From Beta vulgaris subsp. vulgaris (Eukaryota > Streptophyta > Magnoliopsida > Caryophyllales > Amaranthaceae): a DNA stretch of 64,000 nucleotides. Where the stretch lies: positions 21,334,219-21,398,218 of the forward strand of contig NC_079208.1 in the NCBI RefSeq assembly GCF_026745355.1, written 5' to 3'. The first letter of the stretch is position 1. Every line of letters begins with the position of its first letter. The notes under the pieces are model-generated. The model did no database searches. It worked only from the letters and a program-made list of their open reading frames with translations, and was not told the origin of the DNA. Made by a program: the position numbers and the translations under genes. Positions 26,382-37,602 of this stretch are shown in pieces.

Positions 26382-26804
26382 TTTGCCCCTTAAAAGAGGG
26401 AGTTATTATCTTTTGGGCGCCAAGACGGTTAATCTTCCTCTTTTAACCGACCTGGAACTGCTCTTCTCTTTTTCAAAAAAGAGGCGCCATTTTGCCGGTC
26501 TCCACAGGTCAACTTCCTATGAACAACGGTTACTTTTACCGGATGAGGGGTCATTTTCACCCCTCTATAAATATGTGCCTTAGTCGCTCCTGGAATCATT
26601 TTAACTTTGCTGAGAAATTTTCTAGAGAGAGAGACTCTGCAAATTTTTACTGAACTTTTTAGAGAGAAGAACAACCCCCGTCCAAGCTCTTGCTATTGGT
26701 GTTTTGCTCGTCCGAGGTTTCAAGTCATCTTCAACATTCGTCCGAATTTTCTTCTACAGGTATATTCTCAACTCTTTTCTTGATTGCACACATATTTTAA
26801 GAAA

Positions 26805-29800
26805 ATGGATTCGTCCTCTTCCTCGAACAATTCCGGCCGCTCACGGGTTGGTGCTAACCCTAGAACAGAGGGCCTAACTTCCTCGGCATCTTCTAGAGTT
26901 GGTCCTATCTTGGCCGGGCATGCATTCTTTATCTTTAGCCATGGACGGCAAAGTCAGACGACCCAGTCTTTACCTGTGCAGGGTAATCTGGCGCGCGTCA
27001 AGCAAACGGCTCGCATCAGAAGAGGGGTAACCATGCCGGCCTCTAGCTCTGAAAGGGAGGAATCCACTGGGCGAATTCCGGCCGAAGGAGAACGAGAGAC
27101 CCAAAGCGCTCGTCCTGCCTACCACACTCCTTCTCCGAACATGCCGAGGAGGAACCAGAATCAGGGGCTCTCCAGAAGCCAGCCCGTCCATACATAGGAC
27201 GATCTCAGATGAGCCAAGGACGGCTAGCTCTCTGACCCTGCTAGTGGCTCAGAGGAGCCATCAACCACTTCGTCTGAAATAAGACGACGGCTAGGTCCCC
27301 TTTCTGACCCTAGGTTCATCCTGGCCGACAACACATGGTTAGGACGATTAGGCTCGGACCTTAGTCCTTTTTCGGTGGCAATGCCCATGCCTGGCTACCA
27401 CTTTGTACTTCCCGGCCGAGAGGACACTATTTTAGTGCTCCTCCAGGCCATTTTGCAGTTTATCGGCTGGCATTAGATGCCGGCCTGCGCTTTCCCCTTC
27501 ACCCTTTCATCAGCCAACTTCTCAGTATTACGGCATAGGACATAACCAGCTTGCCCCTAACTCTTGGCAAAACATTCTTACCTTTCTGGCCGTCTGCAAT
27601 TTAAAGGGAAAGGACCCTTCTCTGGCCGCTTTCACCCATATTCACTACGTCGCCAAGGTCCCTAGGACCATTGAAGGAAGCTGGCTGAGCGTGTGCAACC
27701 GTCAAGGATTCTTGACGTCTTGGGATAAGACTTCCAAGATGCACTCATGGAAGGGCGAGTTCCTATTTGTCCAGGCGCCCAGTAAAGCGGTGGCAAACCG
27801 TCTTCGGTATTTTAGCCGGACAACCACAAATACTGGACGGATGGCCTCATACTTGGAACTGGAGAGTAACTCTGCCGAAGAGATGGTGGAGTACTTCCGG
27901 GTTTCGGAGTATACTATGGAAGATGTTTCTTTCAAAGGTCCGTCCAATTGGATTCCTTTTAAGGAAATGTTTTATCATGACAACTTCCTGGTCGCTGCCG
28001 GCTTAAGGCAGGACGAGGACAGAGGTATATCAACTGAGAATCTTCCAAGTACAAATTTCTAGACTTAATTATCATTCGTCCAACATTTGTTTCTCTCTTT
28101 CAGATTCAGCCAGGAGCAAGCTCAGGAAGTCTTGGATAGGAGATATGAGCTCATCCAGATTCGCGGACACTCTATGGAAGGAGTACAGCAAGTCAGGTGC
28201 CGAAAAGAGGGCCGACACCTTGGTGAGCTTTGTATATGTATTCATATTTTGTTTGTTTTTTTTTTTTTTTTTTTTTTTTTTTAGCCGGCCGGTCTGCTAC
28301 TTTGGAGGGTAACCCGTCAAGATGGTGCCTGGACGACTTGTCTACCCATGGGGCAATTCGTCCAGAGAAACACAGGACGAGCTAACTTCCCAAGAAGCAA
28401 CTCGGCTAGGTTGAATTCTTGACGGCTTGCCTCTTAGGAGGACAGTCCGTCTGGAGTAGCATAGGACGAGTTACTCATCTGAACAGCAACCCGTCCTGGT
28501 TGATATCTTGACGGTTTGCCTCTTCGAGGGGCAGTCCGTCTAGAATAGTGTTGGACGAGTTGCTTATTTGAGGATCAATTCGTCCTGATTGATATCTTGA
28601 CGAGCATTCCACTTTTTTCAGAAAAATGCCCCAACTTCAAAAGCTCTGGCCGAGAAAGCCGCTGCAAAGAAACGGCCAGCAGGCACCAGTGAAGCCCCTC
28701 CCTCAAAAAAGGCAAAGGGTTTTACTGCTAAGAGGAAGAAGACCACTCGGCCGGTTCCCAAGGTCGTGATCGACCTTCCGGCCAAGGAGGAGACCAAAGA
28801 GGAGCCAGCTGAAGTTGACTCTCGAGCCCTGGTGGCCTATACTGGTCCGGCTGAGCAACCCGATTCTTCGCAACCTGACGAGGTTGTCATTCTGGACGAC
28901 GCTGAACAATCTTCCAAGCCGGACGCGGCTGTGGACGGATCCGCCTTTTCTGGGCCAGTGGCCCAACTGGTAGGCCAGATGCCGGCCGCTTATAGAACGG
29001 CTTCCCGTTCTTCTGGTGAGTCCTACTATTCCAACGTAGTTAGAACACTACGGGTTGGCGGGCGTCCGATGAGTCCGTCCAACAAACAGACCGTGGTTAT
29101 TCCCATCAGGTGTACTGACGAGTCTAACCTTTCAGATAAAGGGAAGGGTCCTGCTGTTGTCGGCTCCCCTAGCCTCTCTGACGATGAATCTTCTCCAGCC
29201 TTTGGAAAGATGTCGTCGTCTGATCGTGAGAAGCTCAAGACGGAGCTGTTCAAGTGCTTTCCCGAAACTTATATCAAGGGGTTAAGGGGAGCATCGTCTG
29301 GGCATGTAGGCTACATGTCTCAGCTTGCTGCCGAGGTACATTCTTTCCTCTTCGGACGCTTATGCTTTTTACTTGGTCTTCATTTACTTTTTTATTATCC
29401 GTCCTGACATGCCCTATCCTTTTATGTTTTCAGCTTTTTGCTCGCAGCATGATAACAGAAGACTGGGCGAAGGAGCTCAGAAAAGAGAATAAAAAGCTCG
29501 TCCATGATGTAACTGCGGCCGCCGACCATGCTCAGTTCGTCATTTCCGAGCAAGAGGTGTTGCACCAGCAAACCAAAGTTGCTTTGGAAAAAAGGTCGGC
29601 TGAGCTGGAATCTCAGATCAAAGTCTATCTACTTCGGTTGACGGAGATGATAGACGAACGGGCTTCGTTGGAACGTGTTCTGACGGACGAGAGGAATTCA
29701 GCCATGACTATGGCTGCCGATTTCTTCAAGGAAAACCTCGTCCTGAAGGTCAAAAACCAAGCCCTTCGAACTGAGGTTGCAGAGACAATTGCCGGCGCCA

Positions 29801-30066
29801 AAGAGGCTATGAACACCATCATAGATACCTCAAAAGAATGGGCGGTGAAGGCTTTTGAGATGATGGCCGAGGAGGAGGATATCCCCAGATATGCTCGTCG
29901 GCTGGAATTCCAAGAAGCCGTGCATAAGGCCACCATAACTAAAGCAGAACCTCCCGTCTTTGAAGAATCCTCTGAGGATGAAGAGGGAAGGACAATGCAG
30001 AGGCCCAGGACGAAGAGGACAACGATCCTCCTGCCGCCTAGTTCTTTTGTTGTGTCCTGGCTGTGA
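26805..30066 (+). pseudogene. Spliced antisense gene of the gypsy element, 'putative gypsy type transposon' domain and coiled-coil tail
   Basis: This gene lies between integrase and 3' LTR, opposite to gag-pol. Proposed exons are 26805-28024, 28104-28222, 28622-29335 and 29434-30066. The introns begin GT and end AG and keep phase: the codon split at 28024/28104 gives Asp, and the other junctions are phase 0. Exon 1 starts MDSSSSSNNSGRS (Ser-rich). It then has a domain with GYHFVLPGRED, LAPNSWQN, LTFLAVCNLKGKDPSL, FTHIHYVAKVP and SWKGEFLFVQ, typical of the plant Transposase_28 family (PF04195), which is found in such antisense ORFs. Exon 3 is Lys/Glu/Pro-rich and exon 4 is a long helical, probably coiled-coil, region. 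Function is unknown. Exon 1 has frame breaks (near 27200, 27435 and 27530) and the end of exon 4 may also be shifted, so this copy is marked broken. Read errors are an alternative cause. Confidence 0.72.
28310..28615. repeat. Degenerate repeats with GACGAG/CGTCC words in an antisense-gene intron
   Basis: The intron at 28223-28621 starts with a run of about 28 T (28255-28283). It then has three to four loose copies of a ~120-bp unit containing GGACGAGTT, CCGTCCTGGTTGATATCTTGA and GCCTCTTnGAGG, the last copies near 28440-28600. A related stretch lies at 30620-30745. Confidence 0.7.
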
Positions 30067-31156
30067 GCCACTTGTAACTTTTTCCCCTTTTGTACTTAGA
30101 TGAATTTAGGTTGTAATCATCTTTTTATATTTATGGGAAGCTAACTTTTTCAATCTCTGTTGTTCTATGCTTTACTGTTTTGGACGCATTGTCTTACAAT
30201 TCCTGATTATACCAAGTACAAAAGTAGTTCGTCATAACATTTTGGCCGATTATACTTACAACTTCATCAATGTTCAAGTATAAAAGTAATTCGTCTTAAT
30301 ATTTGGCTGGTCTAATCAACTCTTTTGGCCGATTTCTTCTAGTACTATCATTAAAGCCAAGTATAGAATAACTCGTCAATCATTCTGATCTGACTCAGTA
30401 GCTCTTTTCTGGACGTTCATAACCAGATGCTCAAGCAAAGACTTGCTTTTACTTTTTGGATTTTAAGTATAAAAGTTTGCTCGGCCAGACCCTGGGTGGT
30501 TCGTCTTTGGACAAAGACTTAGCCATTTTATAAATTATGTCCCTATATGCCCCCCTTCTTGGACAAGAGTTTTTATAACTTTTCCCTGTTCAAGAAGGAG
30601 TTAAGAAGATAATTTTTAAACAACTAGGACGAGCGTTTTATGCCAGAAGCAACTCGTCCAGGCTAATATTCTGACGGGCTGCCTCTTTGGAGAGCAACTC
30701 GTCTGAATGATAGTTGGACGAACTGATTCTTCGGAAAACCTCGTCCATCTTTGTGAAATCATAAAATAACTTGTTCCTTTACTAAGGTTGTTATTTTGAA
30801 GTTTTGTGGCTTTTGGACGGACAGTAAGATCCTTTACTAAGGCGTCTTATTTCCAGCCGACCTTGTTCAGGAGATGTTTCTTTAAGAAACAATCGGCCAA
30901 ATCTGACATGTTTTATCCGTTTAAGAATGATAACATGTTCAGCCGAACTCCCAATGAAAGGTGCTTGTCTTTTTGCTTTGGAAAATTAGTTAGCTTTTGA
31001 CGTTAGTATGTAACTTAAGCAAACAATTAAAACAAAGTCATAGAGAAGTAGAATTGTATTATATGAAGTTTGCTTGACGGATAGTCAAGGTACATGTCTA
31101 CATTCTACTTTTTCATTGTAATGCATTAGGAAAAGATTACAATTTAGCTGGGTGCT
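30067..31156. other. Spacer between antisense gene and integrase end, no gene seen
   Basis: This is the 3' flank shared by the two converging transcription units of the gypsy element. It is AT-rich, has scattered CGTCC/GGACG words and one repeat patch at 30620-30745 similar to the intron repeat. The only frame of note (64 codons at 30806) has no recognisable motif. Confidence 0.65.
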
Positions 31157-32285
31157 CTAAACAAAGTATTTCTTCAAAGTGTCAGAATTCCACGTCCTAG
31201 GAATAGGACGTCCGTCCAATCCTTCGAGACGAAAGGTACCATTCTGAACGACTTCGATTATCTTATAGGGTCCTTCCCAGTTAGGAGTAAGCTTGCCTAA
31301 CTCTTTGCTCGGCCGACCGCTTCCATCTTTCTGAGGACGAGATCTCCCATCTTTAGTGGACGTCTAGCAACTCTTTTGTTGAAGTCTCTAGCCATTCTAA
31401 CTTATATAGTTGCATCCTCAGCAGAGCATTGCCCCTGACTTCAGGAACTAAGTCCAAAGCCGTCCTAAGAGCTGCCCAGTTAGCATCTTCTGAGTACATC
31501 ATTACTCTTAAGGTGGGTTCCTCAACTTCAATAGGAAGGACAGCCTCAGAACCATAAACCATCATAAAGGGATCTCTCCTGTGGAATTCTTGGCCGTCGT
31601 CCTAATTGACCATAAGACCAGCTGCAATTCTTCTACCCAAAGCCCCTTTGCATTGTCTAACTTCTTTTTTATTCCGGCCGAAAGGATCTTGTTAAAGGCC
31701 TCTACTTGCCCATTAGCCTGTGGATGAGCTACTGCTGCAAAGTGAGCCTTAACTCCTTGATCGGCCAACCATTGACGAAGCTTGGGCGTTTCAAATTGCG
31801 GCCCATTATCAAAGACGATGGACTGGGGCATGCCAAACCTTGTAATCAAGTTCTTCCAATGAACCCTTTGACATCTTGGTGGTGATGCCCCTTAAGCTTC
31901 AGCTTCAACCCATTTTGTAAAGTAGTCTACAGCTACTATTACAAATTTCTTCTGGCGGCAGCAACAGGAAAAGGCCCAAGAATGTCCATCCCCCATTTAG
32001 CAAAGGGAAGAGGAAAGAGAATGGGCGTCAGTAATTGGACGGCTTTTGATGGATATTACCATGCTTTTGGCAACTATCACACTTCTTGGCATAGAGGAGT
32101 GCATCTTCTTTTAAGGTCGGCCAAAAGTAGCCCGTCCTGAGAGCCCTTTCTGCCAAAGCTCTTCCTCCAATGTGAGAAGCACAAGCTCCCTCATGCAACT
32201 CCTTCAAAACGTCCAGACCTTCCTTTCGGCTGATGCACTTGAGAAGAGGCCGATTATAGGATTTTTGTATAAGGTCCTTCCACAA
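31157..32285 (-). pseudogene. Integrase of the gypsy polyprotein, frameshifted
   Basis: Integrase inserts the cDNA into the genome. The zinc-binding HHCC region is at 32028-32285 (LHEGACASHIGG, then CDSCQKHG). The catalytic core has GMDILGPFP (first Asp, near 31990), FDNGPQF (second Asp) and QVEAFNK (Glu), so all three DDE residues are visible. A GPY-like C-terminal part, LTPNWEGPYKI, precedes the polyprotein stop at 31157. At least four one-base breaks (near 32028, 31860, 31563 and 31270) interrupt the frame. In the one I examined (31563) a single base is missing, which could be a read error. Confidence 0.85.
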
Positions 32286-32307
32286 CTCAAACCACTTGTC
32301 CCTAGCC

Positions 32308-32899
32308 TCACATACTTGGCCTTAATGGGATCAAGAGGCGACGGCCAGTCTTCTTGAACTCAATGATAGGACTCATCCACTCATCATCTCGGCTGAGAAA
32401 CAGTACTTCTCCGGCCTCAATGCTCTTGGCCGCCTTCACCTCCCAAAAGACTGTTCTAGGAACATCTCCTTCAGCCGAGCTGGCCAGTTTAGAGAGGGCA
32501 TCAGCTTGATGGTTTTCTGATCTGGGCACCTGGTCTAGGACGAACCTCTTTAAAGACTTGATCTCTTCCTTGACCAAATTCATATACTTCTCATGGACGC
32601 TCCTTGCATTCAAAATCACCATTGACCTGACTGACAACCAGCAGAGAGTCGGTCTTAGCCTCAATTTCCAGGGCCCCAGCCGCTTTACACATTTTTATGC
32701 CGGCTAAGAGAGCTTCATACTCTGCTCATTATTGGACGCCTGGAACTTGAATTTCATAGCATATTCAAACTTATCCCCTTCTGGAGATTGAAAAATGATT
32801 CCTGCCCCACATCCGTTGGCAGTTGAGGATCCGTCCACCATAAGGGTCCAATGACGCCTTCCTGCTGCTGGATCTTGGACGCTTTCTATCGTAGGCCGA
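32308..32899 (-). pseudogene. Second (archaeal-like) RNase H domain of the gypsy polyprotein
   Basis: After the RT-linked RNase H comes a second RNase H signature: HWTLMVDGSSTANGCGAG at the start, and later LDQVPRSENHQADALSKLAS, typical of the extra RNase H known in Tat-lineage elements. It would help degrade the RNA strand during cDNA synthesis. The frame is broken near 32690 between the start and middle parts of the domain. Confidence 0.8.
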
Positions 32900-34260
32900 G
32901 TAAGCTCTACAATAAAGTCAGCCAAAGCCTGGCCCTTGATTGCCTTTCTAGGCTCAAATGTTAAATCAAACATATTCAGCTCAACAGCCCATTTTAGCAT
33001 TCGGCCAGAGGCATCCATCTTATGCAACACTTGCCTAAGCGGCTGATCTGTATATACAAGGATGCTGTGAGCTAAGAAGTAAGGTCTTAACTTCCGGCTC
33101 GCCATCAGCAAGGCCAGGCCGAATTTTCTCGATGGTAGAATATCTGTTCTCAGCATCTTTAAGCACATGGCTCACAAAATATACGGGTATTTGCACCGAT
33201 TCTTTCAGCCAAAGGACTGCACTTACCGCGAAGGGTGATACAGCCAGATACACATACAACCTCTCTCCTTCGGCCGGACTGATCAGCCTAGGCAGCTGCC
33301 GAAGATGATCTTTTACTTGCTGAAGCGCTACTTCAGCTTCATCTGACCATTCAAACTTGGCATTTTTCTTGATGGTAGCAAAGAAATGGTGACATTTGTC
33401 CCCTGATTTTGAGAGAAACCGTCCAAGAGCAGCCAAACAGCCCGTCAACCTCTGAACTTCTTTGACTTTGGACGGCGAAGACATATTCATAATAGCCTGA
33501 ATTTTGTCGGGATTTGCCTCAATCCCTCTCTGATCAACCAAAAATCCCAGAAATTTCCCAGCAACTACGCCGAACACACATTTTTGCGGATTAAGCTTCA
33601 ACTTGAATTTTCTCAAGGTGAGGAAGGTTTCCCTCAGATCGTCCAGATGATCTTTCTCCTCTTTACTCTTGACGATCATGTCGTCTATATAAGCTTCCAT
33701 ATTTCGGCCGAGCTGCGGCTGAAATACTGTATTAATGAGCCTCTGAAATGTAGCCGGAGCGTTTCTTAGGCCGAAAGGCATCCTGAGCCATCCATACAGC
33801 CCTTTCTCAGTAATGAAAGAAGTCTTATCTTGATCATCCGGCCACATAGGAATCTGATGGAAGCCAGAGTAGGCATCCATAAAGCTCAGTAGGGCATGGC
33901 CGGCCGTAGAATCAACCAAACGATCTATTTTTGGCAACGGGAAGCTGTCCTTAGGACAGCCTTGTTCAAATCTGTATAATCAACGCACATCCTCCAAGTG
34001 CCATTCGGCTTTGGAACCATCACAACATTTGCTACCCAATCTGGGTAATATGTTTCCGGATGAATTTAGATTTGAGCAACTTTTGAATCTTCGTCAACGG
34101 CCTTATTTCTGGCCGGCCCCAGATGCCTCTTCTTCTGCCGAATAGGCTTTTGCCCCGGCTCAATGTTGAGCTTATGGACAGCCACCTCAGGGTCTATCCC
34201 AGGCATCTCCTCTACAGCATAGGCAAACACATCTTCAAATTCTCGCAGCAACGCAACCAA
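32900..34260 (-). pseudogene. Reverse transcriptase and connection RNase H of the gypsy polyprotein, frameshifted
   Basis: The RT includes a conserved N-terminal part (HKLNIEPGQKPIRQKKR), then after a break near 34060 a long intact stretch with LLSFMDAYSGFHQIPM, LRMPFGLRNAPATFQRL and the active-site box YIDDMIVKS, with both Asp present. It continues through the thumb (RLTGCLAALGRFLSKSGD) to the RNase H-like connection (RLYVYLAVSPFAVSAVLW, PVYFVSHVLKDAENRYS). The frame shifts near 33100-33160 and goes on with LVYTDQPLRQVLHK. Catalytic residues are intact; only frame breaks spoil it. Confidence 0.9.
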
Positions 34261-34390
34261 GGCGCCTGAACTTCCGTCCTCAAAACTGATCCAATTTTCA
34301 ATGTCCTTTCCGGACGTTCTGGATTCAAGCAGATCTCTACTGGACTTTCCACAGGTGCTGGACGTTCTAGTCCCAGACTCATTATAGCCA

Positions 34391-35133
34391 TTATCTCAGA
34401 TGAATGTTTTCTTCCTTAAGAGCCAAACACTTTCTCTTCTTGCTAGGCAAAAGCATGGACGGAGTGCTTTCAGGAAAAGGCGACTCCTGAACCTTCTCAA
34501 TTTCCTCCTTAAGCTCACTAATCTGGCCTTTAACTTTTTTGGCCGAATCATCTCCTTGTGCCCTTGGACACTCTGCTTTTTCCTTCCAAGATGATGGTTT
34601 GAGTGTGGTGAGATAGCATTCTCTGGCAGCTTGCTGGTCTCCATAAAGAGATCCAATCTTCCCACCATCGCACTCAAACTTCATCAGCATTAAATGGGTC
34701 ACAATGACGGCCTTGATGTGATTTAAGGTAGGTCGCCCGAGAATGACATTATAAGCTGTCAAGTCTCGTACTACCAAAAATTTCACAAAAAGCGTCCTGG
34801 CCGCATCTTTTTCTCCAACTCTGACAGGCAAGGTGACAGTCCCATAGGGTGTATGACCCCGCCGCCAAAACCAATTATAGGATGATTTACCGGCATCAAA
34901 TCGTTTTTGTCAAACTTTAAACGAGACAAACAATCAGCACTGATGATGTCAGTTGAGCTCCCAGTGTCAATCAAAATTCGCCTAACCCTTAGATTGGCAA
35001 TCTTCATTTCCACAACCAGCGGGTCATCATGAGGCGTCCTAATATTCCCCCGGTCCAACTCGCTGACCACTATTTTTGGAAAAGGATCAGACTCGGCCTG
35101 GTTGGTGAGCATAACCTGGCTGAGTTCCCTCAA
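34391..35133 (-). pseudogene. Aspartic protease region of the gypsy polyprotein
   Basis: It cleaves the Gag-Pol precursor. The active-site motif LIDTGSSTDIIS is present, as is the second conserved stretch YNVILGRPTLNHIKA. The frame breaks near 34830 between these two and near 35140 at the gag side. A lysine/glutamate-rich linker follows to about 34391 and leads to the RT. Between 34391 and 34260 the frame is again interrupted. Confidence 0.85.
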
Positions 35134-36942
35134 ATAGTTTTTGTGGCCGGATTTGTCGGACCTCCAGCTGCAAATCCTCCTGAGATGACCATCACTACAT
35201 CCTCATCCGTGCTATCTCCGTCCATTTTTCTTCCTTGACGGTTATCCCTTTTCTGAAACTTCCTTCCTGACGAGGGTAGGTAATTGTTCATCTTTCCTTT
35301 TCGAGCCAACTCTTCTAGTGCTCGCTTCAAATGCTTGCATTCATTGGTTTCATGTCCACAATCTTTGTGAAAGTGACAATACTTGCTCTTGTCCCTGTTA
35401 CGATAAGGCGTCTTCATCTCGGCCGGCGCCTTTAGCTCATGCTGATCTTTTATTTCCATCAAAATGGAATATTGATCTTTGTTGAACTCTATTGGTTCAA
35501 CAGAGGCCGCCGGCTCGACCGCCTACTTCTCTTGGACGAGGTGGTCATAGTAGTCATGGCCCAAGTCTCAGCCTTCTTGGGCGGATTCTTTTTTGGCTGA
35601 ACAGCCTCTTCCACTTTCTTCACTTCTGGCTGTTTTGCCTCAGCACAGACCTCTGTGGCATGAATGAATGCTTCAGCCTCCCTCAGTGCTTCCGTCAGAG
35701 TAGTGATTTTCTTCTTCACCAAATCAAACTTAAAACTTCCTGGTCTTAGACCTCTGATGAAGGCGTCAAATGCCACACCCGCATTCAAATCTTGGATCTG
35801 CAACGCCTCCAGATTAAACCTCTTCACATAACCTCTCAAGGCTTCCTTAGGACCTTGGATGACCTTACCTAGGTGCATGCTTGTTTTCTGTTCTTGCCGA
35901 TTAGCCACAAAGTGACTGGTGAACAGAATACTAAGTTCAGTAAAATTATTCACGAATTAGGAGGTAAGTTGTTGAACCATTTTTGCGCTACTCCTTTCAA
36001 AGTAGCTGGGAAATTCTTACACCAAGTAGCATCGTCCACCCCTTGGACATACATCTGATGCTTGTAAGCTGATAGGTGATCGTCCGGATCAGTAGTTCCG
36101 TCAAAAGGATCAATGGTAGGGAGCTTAACCTTTGGGAAAGGAGGGGACTCCATGATCCTGACCGAGAAAGGAGTGGGCCAATTGATCTGGAGTGCCGCCA
36201 CCTGCCCCTCAATGGGTATGTGCTCCTGACGGTACTCTTTCAAAACCGGATTAGATGAGGTGTTAGCTAAGGCTTGACGCCTGTACACCATAGGCTGCAG
36301 AACTGTCTTCTCTTGCCTGGGCTGGAAAGCCGATGGACCACGGCTTCGCACCACTGTCCTGGACGGGAGCCTTAAGGACGGATCCTTCATATATGGCGTG
36401 GAGCCAGAGGCTGAACGTTGCTGCGCTGCCGCCCTCTTTGCCTCCAAGTACTCCCGAGCATCAGTCTCCATCATGTGACCAGTAGGAGGGATATTATCTG
36501 CTGGACGGACCACCAGCTTCCAGTCCATCTTCCTCCTAGAATCACTGACTGCCGGCTGCTTTCCTTTGGAAGGCGGTTTAGTCAATTCTGGCCGAGGTGG
36601 CCGACTAGGTCCTGGACGACCCTCTTGGGATCGCCCCTTAAGTGGCGCAGCTGCCTCTTCCCTCGGACTCATCTGAAAAAATAGCATGTTGTTCTTAATC
36701 TGCTCTTCCATAACAGCGGCCATCCTGGCCTGGAAGTCATTTAACACATTTTCCAAATGACCAGCAGTCACTGGACGGTCAAGATTTTCTTGGATGACTG
36801 GAGTTACAGTCCTACCCTCGAGGTGAACGGCAGCATGGCCCTGATCCCTGCCTCGAGGTGGCCTCTCGTCATCAACGGTATCATCCACCTGAACTCTAAA
36901 ACTTCTGTTCCGTGCCACATTCGAAGAGTGACAGTCCGTCAT
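35134..36942 (-). pseudogene. Gag of the gypsy element, frameshifted
   Basis: Gag forms the particle and binds RNA. The start is the ATG at 36942 (MTDCHSSNVARNRS), 12 bases or so inside the PBS side of the leader. The first 330 codons run to 35950 and hold a Pro/Arg-rich N-terminal part and the start of the retrotransposon gag domain (WCKNFPATLKGVAQKWFNNL). The domain continues one frame over (NNFTELSILFTSHF, GYVKRFN, AFIRGLRPGSFKF) to 35489. After another break it ends in a zinc-finger-like KYCHFHKDCGHETNEC near 35370. There are breaks at about 35953, 35520 and 35140. Confidence 0.88.
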
Positions 36943-36951
36943 TGTTGCGTC

Positions 36952-36969
36952 TCCCCACAGACGGCGCCA
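36952..36969 (-). other. Primer binding site of the gypsy element
   Basis: It reads TGGCGCCGTCTGTGGGGA on the minus strand, two bases inside the 5' LTR end at 36972. It fixes the orientation of the element and is identical to the PBS at 14113-14130. Confidence 0.9.
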
Positions 36970-36971
36970 AA

Positions 36972-37602
36972 TGTTATGTAGTGTAAAACTAGCAATTTAT
37001 ATCACAACTCCCAAAGATGGGTTCTTAGAACTGGAGACTTGTGCAACAATGATTGGTCAAATCCCGAAGCAAACTCCTGACCAGCAACCTGCACAAAAGG
37101 GACCCACCCTGGAGGTTTGGGTGGTATTTCCCCCTCCGAAGCTTAAGTCAGATGTCAGGGATGTAAAGGAACTCTTAGAGAGAGAAAGTAGAGAGAGAGA
37201 GAGAAGAATTTATGACAGAGTAACAGTGCTATGCTCTGAAAAACGTACCTTTCACCCTGAAATCAAGGACTATTTATACTGTTTGAAATGACTGCTGTGC
37301 CTTGATGTCACCCTAATTTGGGAGCATCTGATTGGCTAATCAAAGTTTTGGGACACGTGGCAGCTGTTAACTGGTCAGTACACCTCACTTTCATATAAAG
37401 GTGTAAATCAGACTTGCTGGGCCTAAGTACAGTTTTTGGGGCCAGAAGAAGGTCTTTTTAGTACGTTTCCAGAGAAACGTACTTTTAGGCCTGTCACCTT
37501 CAGGCCCTTTTGTACTTTTATTCCCCTGCATGTATGCCACTTGTAGGGCTCAGATGAGACCACGTGTCAGTACCAGAGCCGTTTATTTTTTAGGCTACAA
37601 CA
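36972..37602 (-). repeat. 5' LTR of the gypsy element
   Basis: It is 631 bp and almost identical to 25751-26381. The minus-strand TATA box TATAAATAG at 37270-37278 would drive gag-pol transcription. It is followed by the target duplication AATGT at 37603-37607. Confidence 0.95.

Larger units (their letters stand above)
25751..37602 (-). mobile_element. Tat-lineage Ty3/gypsy LTR retrotransposon with antisense gene (11.85 kb)
   Basis: Both LTRs are 631 bp, bounded by TG and CA on the plus strand, and flanked by the duplication AATGT (25746-25750 and 37603-37607). Removing the element restores an uninterrupted satellite unit. Minus-strand order is 5' LTR, PBS, gag, protease, RT, RNase H, a second RNase H, integrase, then an opposite-strand gene, then the 3' LTR. 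RNase H duplication and an antisense ORF before the 3' LTR are known of Tat-lineage elements (Retand, for example). By reading I find only three differences between the LTRs (two compensating one-base indels and one A/G change), so the insertion is recent. The polyprotein frame is nevertheless broken many times. Confidence 0.95.

Noticed and set aside
26970..30071. Minus-strand frames at 26970, 27702, 28703, 29026 and 29625
   Set aside because: They are shadows of the antisense-gene exons. The plus-strand exons have splice sites and domain motifs; the shadows have neither.
36076..36981. Plus-strand frames opposite gag (36076, 36418, 36757)
   Set aside because: They overlap the recognisable gag frame on the minus strand and show no motif.
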